Program-made: the position numbers and the translations under genes | In this document: positions 26,917 to 34,800 of the stretch, piece after piece | How positions within the stretch are numbered: position 1 is the first letter of the stretch | Layout of the letters: each line of letters begins with the position of its first letter | Assembly (NCBI GenBank): GCA_022709905.1 | Contig: JAKLHY010000068.1 | Coordinates: 1-40,022 of the forward strand | Direction: 5' to 3' | Length of the DNA: 40,022 nucleotides | Source: Verrucomicrobiota bacterium | Lineage (GTDB): Bacteria; Verrucomicrobiota; Verrucomicrobiia; Limisphaerales; UBA1319 | Notes under the pieces: model-generated | Database searches by the model: none | Told to the model about the DNA's origin: nothing | Seen by the model: the letters and a program-made list of their open reading frames with translations, nothing else

Positions 26917-26941
26917 CCCACAGGAAAAATCCGACAGGAAA
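26917..26941 (-). promoter_or_regulatory. Tandem direct repeat upstream of the sigma-factor gene
   Basis: Read on the minus strand, TTTCCTGTCGG and TTTCCTGTGGG (10 of 11 identical) are separated by ATT and end 20 bases before the sigma-factor ATG. The position suits an autoregulated promoter element or activator site. No matched -10 element is obvious, so the role is tentative. Confidence 0.35.
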
Positions 26942-27013
26942 TTTACCATATTCAATAAAGCGGCGCCTCAACCGACTCGTTGAGGAGTGTGTATTCCTTT
27001 GTGAACACGATTG

Positions 27014-28786
27014 TTATCCGCCGGGGGATGGCGCAGCATTGATTTTGGGATTGCCGGCCGGATCGACGAGGGTTGCGGTAATGAAAACCAGCAGGCGCTT
27101 GGTGTTGGTGTTCGACTTTCCTCTGACTTTGACGGTTTCGGTCACCGGAAAGGACTCCATCACGATGGTCTCTCCGCTCCGTAAAACAGCCTGGGCTTGC
27201 ATCGAACGAACTCTGAACCTTGGCAAAGGCGGTGCAATCGACTTTTTTCGGCCGTCCTGCCAAACACTGATCTTCTCACCCCAGGGCGGCTCGTCATAGC
27301 CCATAAACTCAACCAAGCTGGGAATTGCTGTTATGTGAATGGTAAAACCATCCTCATCGGCTTGCGGAACGATATCGAGGGTGGGTCCTGTGGGAATTGC
27401 CGAGGTCAGCAAGGACGGCTCGCCCATGACGCGCGGTTGCCCTGGCTGAACAACCGCCTTGGGATTAATGCCGGTCACCACGCTTTTCAGCTCGCAGACC
27501 TGGATCTGCGCTTGACGGCCGCTCAAGGTGGTCACGCGCGGCGCTGTCATGATGTCCACGCCGTTTCGTTGTTCCAGAGCTCGCAGGACATTCCGCATTT
27601 GGGTCTCTGTTAAATGCCCCTTACTGACCATGCCCAACAGGGTGTTCACCCGCAGGTTATGGGCGTTGGTCGCCGAACGCCCCGCCCAGTCCAGTTCGTC
27701 CCCTCGAAGTTCTTGCGAGCCAGTAACCGACACCGCATCGATTGTGTTCGTCTCCTGATGAGTCGATCCGGCCGCATCAGTAAATTCCATCTGTCCAAAA
27801 CCCGCCGACACATAGAAATCAGGCGCCGGGTTCGAATCGGATGAAATCTCAACAAAGCGCGCCTCAATCATGATCTGAGGCGGCTGTGCGCTGAGAAACT
27901 GGATGGCTTTTTCGATCATGTCCAAGTCCTCCAAGGTTGCCCGTACAAAGAGCGCGCCGGCGCCGGCGCTGAAATAAAGAGCACGACCATTGGCTTGGCC
28001 CGGGGAAAAATCCACACCGGCCGTCCTGAGATTTTGAAGCAGGTTGGTGACAAATGTCCCCGCTGTCACTGGTCCTGCTGCGGACTCGAGCTTCACCTGC
28101 ATCAGTCCGCGATCCACCTTGTATATCCGTGTAACCAGCCGGTTGGTTCCGGGGGGCGAATCTTGGTTTCTCGAAATGCCATCATCCATCAGATTCCCGA
28201 GAAGTGGCAAGTGAGTCTCAGGCCGGCTGAGGGCAGGCGGATTCGTTTTTATGCCTGTTCCTGACTGGGTGGAAATCCGAGGTGGCCCTTCAGCAGGCGA
28301 CTCAACAACGGGGTTGACCCGCAAATCGTCCTGTGTCTCCGCTGTCGTATTGTCCCCCGCGGGCTCGAACGGTATATCGGCTTCGACCGCCGGCCTCATC
28401 GCCTCACAAAAGGTGGACAGCAGGCTCGGTTGCCCATGCACCCCCTGGGGCAGGATCCAAGCCACACCAACCAGGACAAGGACCACAAACACAACACTCG
28501 CGCCTAGACATCTCCACGTATTGTTTCGGATTTGACAGGTCCGAACTTGGCTGGAATCGAGCCGCAGCAACCGTTCAATACGACGTCCCAGGCCGGAGCG
28601 AAATCCGGCCATGCCCAATCGATGGATCGATCGCTGTTCCTGGACTTGGCGCGCCAATGCCAACAGACAACCCGCCATGTGAATCCACCTCTGCGCCGCG
28701 CCCGCCAACAGGAGCCCCAGGGAGATTTCGGCAAATAACAGGCCCAAAACCCCCAGCCACATTTCCATCGTCATCCCAGCATTCAT
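27014..28786 (-). CDS. BlaR1/M56-remnant membrane protein fused to a secretin domain
   Basis: The 590-residue protein has a membrane helix at about 9-30, a cytoplasmic stretch (QRSIHRLGMAGFRSGLGRRIERLLRLD, 51-77) like the segment that follows the peptidase domain in BlaR1/M56 proteins, and a second membrane helix at 94-113. The HExxH protease motif of M56 is absent. A Pro/Thr-rich linker (115-215) leads to an N1-like fold (217-305; LLQNLRTAGVDFSPG, then ATLEDLDMIEKAIQFLSA) and a secretin domain (305-575; IMIEARFVEIS, VDIMTAPRVTTLSGRQAQIQV, and a final RLLVFITATLVDP). Its ATG overlaps the BlaI stop by four bases (ATGA), placing it where BlaR1 normally sits. A secretin domain tethered to the inner membrane cannot easily form an ordinary outer-membrane pore, so a sensory or scaffold role is inferred. 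Confidence 0.75.
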   Translation of the reverse strand: MNAGMTMEMWLGVLGLLFAEISLGLLLAGAAQRWIHMAGCLLALARQVQEQRSIHRLGMAGFRSGLGRRIERLLRLDSSQVRTCQIRNNTWRCLGASVVFVVLVLVGVAWILPQGVHGQPSLLSTFCEAMRPAVEADIPFEPAGDNTTAETQDDLRVNPVVESPAEGPPRISTQSGTGIKTNPPALSRPETHLPLLGNLMDDGISRNQDSPPGTNRLVTRIYKVDRGLMQVKLESAAGPVTAGTFVTNLLQNLRTAGVDFSPGQANGRALYFSAGAGALFVRATLEDLDMIEKAIQFLSAQPPQIMIEARFVEISSDSNPAPDFYVSAGFGQMEFTDAAGSTHQETNTIDAVSVTGSQELRGDELDWAGRSATNAHNLRVNTLLGMVSKGHLTETQMRNVLRALEQRNGVDIMTAPRVTTLSGRQAQIQVCELKSVVTGINPKAVVQPGQPRVMGEPSLLTSAIPTGPTLDIVPQADEDGFTIHITAIPSLVEFMGYDEPPWGEKISVWQDGRKKSIAPPLPRFRVRSMQAQAVLRSGETIVMESFPVTETVKVRGKSNTNTKRLLVFITATLVDPAGNPKINAAPSPGG

Positions 28787-29169
28787 GGCCTCTTCCTCCG
28801 ATCTGAAATCACCCGCGATAATCGCTCCAGCTCCTCCGCGTCCACTTCACGTTCTCTTAACAAATCGCTGACCAGATCGGCCAACCTGCCATTAAAAACC
28901 CGATCCAACACATGCTCCGCCATCCCCCGTTCCACCTGGTCTTCCGTCACCGCAGCCCGATAAATGAAGGTGCGGCCTTCCAGACGATGCGTGACTAATC
29001 CTCGCTGCTCCATCTTCCGGAGCATGGTGGCAATCGTCGTATACGCCAGCGCAGGCTGGACATGAATCACGGCGTGAACATCGGTCACAGCCGCCTCCTT
29101 CCGCGCCCAAAGCACCTTCAGAATCTGCAACTGCAAATCCCCCAAGCGATGAATTCCTTTGAAGTTCAT
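28783..29169 (-). CDS. blaI: BlaI/MecI-family transcriptional repressor
   Basis: The 128-residue protein is a winged-helix BlaI/MecI repressor: LGDLQLQILKVLWARKEAAVTDVHAVI and AYTTIATMLRKMEQRGLVTHRLEGRTFIYRA make up the DNA-binding domain, and the C-terminal half (MAEHVLDRVFNGRLADLVSDLLRE) is the dimerisation helix set. ATG 29169 begins MNFKGIHRLGDLQ; the frame extends to 29208, but that would run through the operator. In beta-lactam and other antibiotic systems BlaI is cleaved after BlaR1 senses a ligand. Here the coupled gene encodes a BlaR1-like protein lacking protease residues, so relief of repression must work differently or through another protease (inference). A matching operator lies just upstream. 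Confidence 0.92.
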   Translation of the reverse strand: MNFKGIHRLGDLQLQILKVLWARKEAAVTDVHAVIHVQPALAYTTIATMLRKMEQRGLVTHRLEGRTFIYRAAVTEDQVERGMAEHVLDRVFNGRLADLVSDLLREREVDAEELERLSRVISDRRKRP

Positions 29170-29193
29170 GATCGATTTCAGCTTTAACGACCC

Positions 29194-29215
29194 TAGTAAT
29201 ACTACCAAGGTAGTT
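29194..29215. promoter_or_regulatory. BlaI/MecI-type operator
   Basis: TACTACCAAGGTAGTT (29200-29215) contains a perfect 6+2+6 inverted repeat (29201-29214) and agrees at 12 of 16 positions with the known MecI/BlaI operator TACTACATATGTAGTA. An overlapping inverted repeat, TAGTA-A-TACTA (29194-29204), precedes it. The pair lies 25-46 bases ahead of the blaI start codon, as expected for autorepression. Confidence 0.8.
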
Positions 29216-29669
29216 TATAGGTCAAGCTCCACAGTTGCCCCCCGAAACGCGGAGGAAAAATCGAACCGAATCGACGCGAATAAACGTCAATATGGGCGGG
29301 CAAAATGTGAAGGCCCTGAAGGGTTTGGAAAACCGATGGACTGCCTCAGATCCTGCGACAACCGGGGTTGCGGGATCAATCCCGCGCTCCAGCCTGTCGG
29401 GTGAGGCTTGCTCGGGAAATTCCCTATTGAAAATTACTCCTTAAGAGTCACCCGGTTTTGCCGATACCAACTGCGGATAGTCCCGAAAGCCATCCTTGGG
29501 GTGGCGATGAAGGTCACCTGGGCGGGGACGACATAAGTCGTGGTCTGCCGGGGGTTCGCTATTCCAAAACACCGCGTCGGTAAGGCGAGAACAGAGCAGC
29601 CGGCGTGGCCGGCCCGTTTGACCGGCCCGAAACTGAAAAAACCGGTGTGACAATATCTGGCAAAAGCTT
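29216..29669. other. 454-base intergenic region between blaI and the chemoreceptor gene
   Basis: No gene is supported here. TAAG (29442-29445) and GCCGATAC (29460-29467), with 14 bases between them, loosely resemble the sigma-28 flagellar/chemotaxis promoter (TAAA, 15 bases, GCCGATAA) and point toward the chemoreceptor, though they lie about 200 bases before its start. The long leader includes ACGACATAAGTCGT-like and GGCCGG/CCGGCC (29607-29612 with 29622-29627) inverted repeats. I could not match it to a c-di-GMP riboswitch. Confidence 0.4.
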
Positions 29670-31703
29670 ATGAAAATGAACCTGCGAAATCGAATATTGG
29701 TGCCAACCCTTGGACTCATCATTTTGGTTACCCTCGCGCTCAGCGCAACATCCTATTTCATGGCCCGCAATGCCCTGGAGACGTCGGTGGAGGAGAGCAT
29801 GGCTGGGACCTGTGCCGCCAGCCTCCGCCAGATCGAGACCTGGATTGATGGACAGCGGGACAACTTATCGGTTCTCGCCGGCCAGCAGAACACGGTGAAA
29901 TCCCTGGCGGCGGGCGCGGACGGTGACAAGGCCAAGAAAGAATGCAGTAGTGATTTCGCCCGGATGAAATCGCTCTGCGGCTATTATGAGGATATTCACC
30001 TGATTGACAACAAGGGTTTGGCCCGCGCTTCCTCGAATCCTGATTCGATTGACAAGCTGGATGTTTCTGAGCGGCAGTATTTCAAGGACGCGATGACCGG
30101 GAAATATTCGGTGTCGGAGGTTTTAGCCAGTCGCACGACGGGCAATCCCATTGTCGTTCTGGCCCTGCCGATCCAAGTGGATCAGCGCACGACAGGCACG
30201 CTGATTGGCGTGCTGGATCTGAACTGGTTCAGCAGCCGTTTCATTGCGAACATCAAAGTGCTCCGAACCGGTTACATTTTTGTTCATGACGAGAAGGGTG
30301 TGTTTATCGCCCATCCTCAGAAAGACCTGATCCTGAAGACCAAACTGGCGGATTTCAGCTGGAGCGGCCCGATTCAGCAGCAAGATCAGGGAGCGTTTCA
30401 CTATACCTATGAGGGTATGGGAAAGGCGGGTGTGTTTGCGAAGAGCCAAGCCCTGAAGTGGGGCGTGGTGGCCACAGTGCCTCTTCAGGAGGCCGATGCC
30501 GCCGCCCGGCAGCTGGCCGGGATTAGCACGATTCTGGGATGCATCGCCGCTGTGGCGGGTTTCCTGTTGGTGTTCCTGATTGCCCGTGGCATTGCGCGCC
30601 CGGTCCACGCGGTGGCCGAAGGATTGGCTTCAGGTTCGGCCCAGACCAGTTCCGCTGCCGGCCAAGTGGCAGCCGCCAGCCAATCCTTGGCCGAAGGCGC
30701 CAGCGAACAAGCGGCTTCTCTCGAAGAAACAAGTTCCTCTCTGGAAGAATTGGCCAGCATGACCAAGCGGAATGCCGAGAGCGCCGGCAACGCCAAACAC
30801 CTGGCTCAGGAAGCCCGACAGGCCGCCGAAACCGGCATGTCCAATACTCAACACATGACTCAGGCCATGGACCAAGTGAATCAATCCAGCCAGGATATGC
30901 GCCAGGCCATGGAAGCCATCAAACAATCCAGCGATGATATTGCCAAAATCATCAAGACCATTGACGAAATCGCCTTCCAGACCAACATTCTCGCCCTGAA
31001 CGCCGCTGTGGAAGCGGCCCGCGCCGGTGATGCCGGAATGGGATTTGCCGTCGTCGCCGATGAGGTTCGAAACCTCGCCCAACGCAGCGCTCAGGCGGCC
31101 AAAGAGACCGCCGGCAAGATTGAGACTGCCATTTCCAAGAGCGAAAACGGCGTGCGGGTCAGCCTCCAGGTCACTCAGAACCTGCAAAGCATCGTCGGGA
31201 ACGCCCGAGACGTGGAACAGAACCTGCGCGATATCGTCGATAAAGTCCGCCAGGTTGATTCGATGGTGGCCGAAGTGGCCGCTGCCTCCGAGGAACAACA
31301 GCGAGGCGTGGGCCAGATCAACGTGGCCGTCAGCCAGATGGATAAAGTCACCCAATCCACCGCGGCTACCGCCGAAGAAAGCGCAAGCGCCGCCGAGGAA
31401 TTGAACGCCCAGGCCGAAGCCATGTCTGAAGCCGTCCGCGATCTCATGAGCCTGGTCGAAGGCCAAGCCAAGAAGGACTCCGCATCGGCATCCGCTAAAA
31501 TCCCCGCCAAGCCTTCCCCGACCAAGGCAACAAAATCCGTCCTGATTACGTCCCGCACTCAGACCAAAGATCCTGCCAGCGGCAATGGCAATGGAAACGG
31601 ACACGCCACAAAACATAAAGGGAACGAGGAATCTTTGGGGATGCCCGCTTTGCCGCCGGCAAGAGAGACCAAATCCGCGACCGGTGGATTCACCGACTTT
31701 TAA
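29670..31703 (+). CDS. Methyl-accepting chemotaxis protein with periplasmic Cache domain
   Basis: The 677-residue receptor has a membrane helix at about 10-30, a large periplasmic sensor (35-275) of the dCache type (YYEDIHLIDNKGLARASSNPDSIDKLDVSERQYFKDAMTGKYSVSEVL and LPIQVDQRTTGTLIGVLDL), and a second helix near 280-303. The cytoplasmic part has at most the start of a HAMP domain and goes straight into the adaptation and signalling helices. The hairpin tip EIAFQTNILALNAAVEAARAGDAGMGFAVVADEVRNLAQR is at about 431-470 and binds CheA/CheW. A flexible tail (about 600-677) ends in GFTDF, which fits the x-[HFYW]-x-x-[HFYW] CheR-docking pentapeptide. No che genes lie nearby. The ligand is unknown; Cache domains usually bind small metabolites. 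Confidence 0.95.
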   Translation: MKMNLRNRILVPTLGLIILVTLALSATSYFMARNALETSVEESMAGTCAASLRQIETWIDGQRDNLSVLAGQQNTVKSLAAGADGDKAKKECSSDFARMKSLCGYYEDIHLIDNKGLARASSNPDSIDKLDVSERQYFKDAMTGKYSVSEVLASRTTGNPIVVLALPIQVDQRTTGTLIGVLDLNWFSSRFIANIKVLRTGYIFVHDEKGVFIAHPQKDLILKTKLADFSWSGPIQQQDQGAFHYTYEGMGKAGVFAKSQALKWGVVATVPLQEADAAARQLAGISTILGCIAAVAGFLLVFLIARGIARPVHAVAEGLASGSAQTSSAAGQVAAASQSLAEGASEQAASLEETSSSLEELASMTKRNAESAGNAKHLAQEARQAAETGMSNTQHMTQAMDQVNQSSQDMRQAMEAIKQSSDDIAKIIKTIDEIAFQTNILALNAAVEAARAGDAGMGFAVVADEVRNLAQRSAQAAKETAGKIETAISKSENGVRVSLQVTQNLQSIVGNARDVEQNLRDIVDKVRQVDSMVAEVAAASEEQQRGVGQINVAVSQMDKVTQSTAATAEESASAAEELNAQAEAMSEAVRDLMSLVEGQAKKDSASASAKIPAKPSPTKATKSVLITSRTQTKDPASGNGNGNGHATKHKGNEESLGMPALPPARETKSATGGFTDF

Positions 31704-31750
31704 ACCAGTCGATTCATTCTCGATTTCGTTGCTCACACGGGGTTGATGTG

Positions 31751-31784
31751 AAACAAGCCACGGCCCTTGCGCCGTGGCTTGTTT
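31751..31784. terminator. Strong hairpin between convergent genes, probable bidirectional terminator
   Basis: A perfect 14-base-pair stem (31751-31764 with 31771-31784) encloses a six-base loop. It lies between the chemoreceptor stop and the convergent beta-helix gene stop. The arms end in AAAC/GTTT, giving only short T-runs on either strand, so termination is likely but not textbook. Confidence 0.7.
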
Positions 31785-31819
31785 GTTGCCATAAAGACCC
31801 TGAAATCCCGAAGGCCTGC

Positions 31820-34603
31820 TCACTGGACAATCGCGATTCGATAATAGCGTTGCCCTGAAGCCGGTAAAGGCCGCGAATCGATGTAGGTCTGGATCGAAGG
31901 CGATCCCACAGGAGCCGGATCAATCTCATCGATCAGCGGGCGGATGACCGGCTGGAAATCCTGTATGCCCGATCCCCTAAGATGATCGACCGAGTAGATC
32001 CGATAGCGCGTGCCGCCCACGGATTGCCAGACCACGACACGATGGCCGTTGGCATCCAGTCGCGCAGAGAGAATAGCGAGCCATGAGCCCGCGTCTCGAG
32101 GTCCCGTGTTGGCGGTGTATTCCTCGAGGTTCGTAAAGTGATCGTCATCGGGATCCGCTTTGGGATTGTTAAGGTCCCAGTAGTTTTCCCAGGCATCCGG
32201 CATGCCGTCACGATCCACATCGGCCGAGGCTTGAACCCGCAAGGTCACGGTCGCTTCCGCGCTGTTGGTTTCACCGTCATGGACGGTGTAACGGAGCAAA
32301 TCCGTGCCGATAAATCCATGCGCAGGCTGGTAAACCAGGGTACCCGTCGAGGATTCGATCGCGGCCAGACCGTGCATGGGCACGCTTGTCAAGACAAAGC
32401 TCAAGTTCGATGAATCCAAATCGGCAGCCCTCAGCCTGTTGGTGGTTGTGGTGTCGGCGGCCATGGTCAGGTTTTCGCTGCTTGCGACTGGCGCATCATT
32501 CACCGGCCGGATTTCGAAAGTGATTTCCCCGGTTGTTGCACCGCCCCGTCCATCGAGCGCTTGGTAAGTAAACGCGGTGCTTCCGTTATAGTTGGACGCC
32601 GGTCTGAAGAAAAAAAAGACGTTGGACTGGGTGATGTCGCCAATCGATGGAGGAGTGGCCAGCTCGAAATGAAGATGGTCACCGTCAGGATCCGTGGCCA
32701 CCAACCGCATATCGAGGGTGATCGGCGTATCTTCGTCGAGAGAAATCGTTTGATTGGGAGCGACCGGGGCATGGTTTCCCGCTTTCACAGAGACTTCCGC
32801 CGACGGAGTTCCTTGGCCGAAGGTGTTCTGGCCGGCAACGACATAATAATACACTTGGCCAGGGATGACATCGCTGTCGGCATAAGTGGTGATGCGGGCG
32901 GAGTGCATGGGGATATGCGGGCCGCCGCTGTTGGTGCCGCGGCTCAAGACATAATTGGTGGCGCCGTCAAAGGGCGTCCAGGTTAACACAACATTCGTCA
33001 GCGTCGCGGTCGCTTGAAGAAGCGTGGCTGGCCGGGGCGGTCCCGGAACATATTCGTAAGCGCCCATGTCCGGCCGCGCAGGGGGAATCGAGTCGCCCTC
33101 GACCGTCCGCGGGTTCCCCTCGTAGTCGGTCGCGGGAATGCCTTCCCCAGTTCCGCCGTCGATGCCTGGCGAAACGGCTTGCAGGCGGTAATCCCCCAAA
33201 TCGGCCTGAAGGAATATCGGCGCGGCCGAAATATTGCCATTCATTCCGACAAAATTGGTTTCCACCCCCATGCAGGGCTGGCCATTCGTCGAATACAGAT
33301 TATTGCACTGCACATTGGGGGAATTGACATCGTTCATTCCGCCCATGGATAGCGCGGGTTCGCCCACCACAATATTGTTTCGTACCTGTGCGCCGACATC
33401 AAAGCCGTCCGCCGAGATTCCCGCTCCCGCAATCCGACCATTGCCAAGAATTGTATTGTGAATCACATAAGGTCCGCGCGCGCCCCAAGGCACCAGCCAC
33501 GCGATCCCATGTCCGTCGTTTTCCAGGATCAGGTTTTGAATGATGTCCGCATCCGATTGATTGACCATGTTAAGTCCGTCTCCACGATTCTGTTGGATCA
33601 TGTTGTTGCGAATGATGGGCGATCCGGCCGCAAACATGGTGATACCCGCCCCATTACCCTTCATCAGGTTGCCTTCAATGAGCGGAGAAGCCGCGCCGCC
33701 CAAATGCATCGCTGGGCCCTTGCAGTCCAGGATCATGTTGTCAACCACAACGGGAGAGGCGAACTGGCAATCCATCCCATAACCGCATCCTCGAATGATA
33801 TTCGACCGAATGGTCGGGTGGGCGCTGTTGACCCGGATCCCGCCGGCCCCACCCACCAGAGTAAAACCCCGCAGCTCGCATTCCACCGGCTCCCCCCCGG
33901 TGAAGGTTACCGCAACAGCGTCCGCCGGAGGGGCCAGGATGGTGGTTTCAGGACCGGCCTCGCTCCGAACAGCAACCCGCTTTCCTCCAAAACTGATGGT
34001 CTCAGGATAAGTGCCCGGACCCACCAGGACGACATCCCCAAAAACACCAGCCGCGTTAACAGCCTCTTGGATCGTTGGGTAATCACCAGGAACTCGGACT
34101 GTCCGAGACTCGGGCACCGCCGGCGCCAGCATCGAGTGATACCGCAAATCACCCTGCATCGCTCCCATAAAACACTCGCAGCTGTGGGAAAACGTGGCCC
34201 AGAGACGATCAATCCCCCCACTCGGGTCCGTGTGGATTTCCAGGATCTCGAAACTCCCGCACACCGTGTTGCACCCACGGCCATTCCCATAAACCGTGAG
34301 GCCCGGGAGCTGATCGTTGAAAGGATACCGCACCGCGTTGGCATACTCACCGGCTGCCAGGTGTTGGTTCGAAGGTGCGTCCAGTTGAATGCGAAATCCA
34401 AAGGCATCCACCGAGAGGGTGGAAACGTCTCCCGAAACCTGAAAGTCCGCGGCGTTGGTTGTCATGTAGGTGGCCCCCGCCCCAATATAATCGCCGGGAG
34501 GACTGACCAATAACACCAGATTCGACTGGGCCAAAGCGCTCCCGCCCAGTTGCCATGCGGCCAAACCAAGACAACCTATAAATCGTATTGTCGACTGCTT
34601 CAT
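31820..34603 (-). CDS. Secreted right-handed beta-helix protein with Fn3 and Ig-like domains
   Basis: The 927-residue protein starts with a signal peptide ending ALA (residues 1-25). A short Cys-containing N-terminal domain (26-160; CNTVCGSFEI, SHSCECFM) is followed by a parallel beta-helix (about 165-500) entered by VPGDYPTIQEAVNAAGVFGDVVLVGPGTYPE and continuing with NMIQQNRGDGLNM-like rungs. This resembles pectin-lyase-fold/NosD-type proteins ending in PDMGAYEYV. Then come an Fn3-like domain (525-610), two Ig/cadherin-like units (HAPVAPNQTISLDEDTPITLDM; APVASSENLTMAADT), and a calcium-loop segment (DVDRDGMPDAWENYWDLN). Catalytic residues of polysaccharide lyases are not evident. It is probably a surface or extracellular polysaccharide-binding protein. 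No neighbour is in operon with it. Confidence 0.78.
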   Translation of the reverse strand: MKQSTIRFIGCLGLAAWQLGGSALAQSNLVLLVSPPGDYIGAGATYMTTNAADFQVSGDVSTLSVDAFGFRIQLDAPSNQHLAAGEYANAVRYPFNDQLPGLTVYGNGRGCNTVCGSFEILEIHTDPSGGIDRLWATFSHSCECFMGAMQGDLRYHSMLAPAVPESRTVRVPGDYPTIQEAVNAAGVFGDVVLVGPGTYPETISFGGKRVAVRSEAGPETTILAPPADAVAVTFTGGEPVECELRGFTLVGGAGGIRVNSAHPTIRSNIIRGCGYGMDCQFASPVVVDNMILDCKGPAMHLGGAASPLIEGNLMKGNGAGITMFAAGSPIIRNNMIQQNRGDGLNMVNQSDADIIQNLILENDGHGIAWLVPWGARGPYVIHNTILGNGRIAGAGISADGFDVGAQVRNNIVVGEPALSMGGMNDVNSPNVQCNNLYSTNGQPCMGVETNFVGMNGNISAAPIFLQADLGDYRLQAVSPGIDGGTGEGIPATDYEGNPRTVEGDSIPPARPDMGAYEYVPGPPRPATLLQATATLTNVVLTWTPFDGATNYVLSRGTNSGGPHIPMHSARITTYADSDVIPGQVYYYVVAGQNTFGQGTPSAEVSVKAGNHAPVAPNQTISLDEDTPITLDMRLVATDPDGDHLHFELATPPSIGDITQSNVFFFFRPASNYNGSTAFTYQALDGRGGATTGEITFEIRPVNDAPVASSENLTMAADTTTTNRLRAADLDSSNLSFVLTSVPMHGLAAIESSTGTLVYQPAHGFIGTDLLRYTVHDGETNSAEATVTLRVQASADVDRDGMPDAWENYWDLNNPKADPDDDHFTNLEEYTANTGPRDAGSWLAILSARLDANGHRVVVWQSVGGTRYRIYSVDHLRGSGIQDFQPVIRPLIDEIDPAPVGSPSIQTYIDSRPLPASGQRYYRIAIVQ

Positions 34604-34714
34604 AAAGCTGGAATAAAATGTTAGAAATCGATACCCAATTCCTTTACGCAGGTCAAAAGGATATCTTTTTTAGAGGATGGCGGCGACGCGGGTGCCGATG
34701 GATTCAGAACCCGC

Positions 34715-34750
34715 AAAAAAAGGGACAGGTCGTTGCAGGACTCTGTCCCT
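34715..34750 (-). terminator. Rho-independent terminator of the twin-domain secreted protein gene
   Basis: On the minus strand, AGGGACAG pairs with CTGTCCCT (34721-34728 with 34743-34750) across a 14-base loop, and six or more T residues follow (34720-34715). It lies about 50 bases past the stop codon of the gene at 34801-36384. Confidence 0.75.
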
Positions 34751-34800
34751 TCTCGAAAGGAGAACAGGATCAGTTCATCGGTTTTTTTGCCGTGATGGTG

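Noticed and set aside
26966..26985. Hairpin CCTCAAC/GTTGAGG after the secretin-fusion gene as a terminator
   Set aside because: A 7-bp stem is present about 30 bases past the stop, but no T-run follows immediately on the minus strand; left unannotated.
29441..29669. Possible c-di-GMP riboswitch in the long chemoreceptor leader
   Set aside because: Chemoreceptor leaders sometimes carry one, but I could not place the conserved core residues of class I or II on the hairpins seen.
30630..31823. 397-codon open frame opposite the chemoreceptor
   Set aside because: Its Gly/His/Phe-rich composition reflects the reverse complement of the coiled-coil signalling helices; no start signal or motif.
33458..34513. 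351-codon open frame opposite the beta-helix gene
   Set aside because: It has no signal peptide, domain or ribosome-binding site, while the opposite strand encodes a clear signal peptide and beta-helix.
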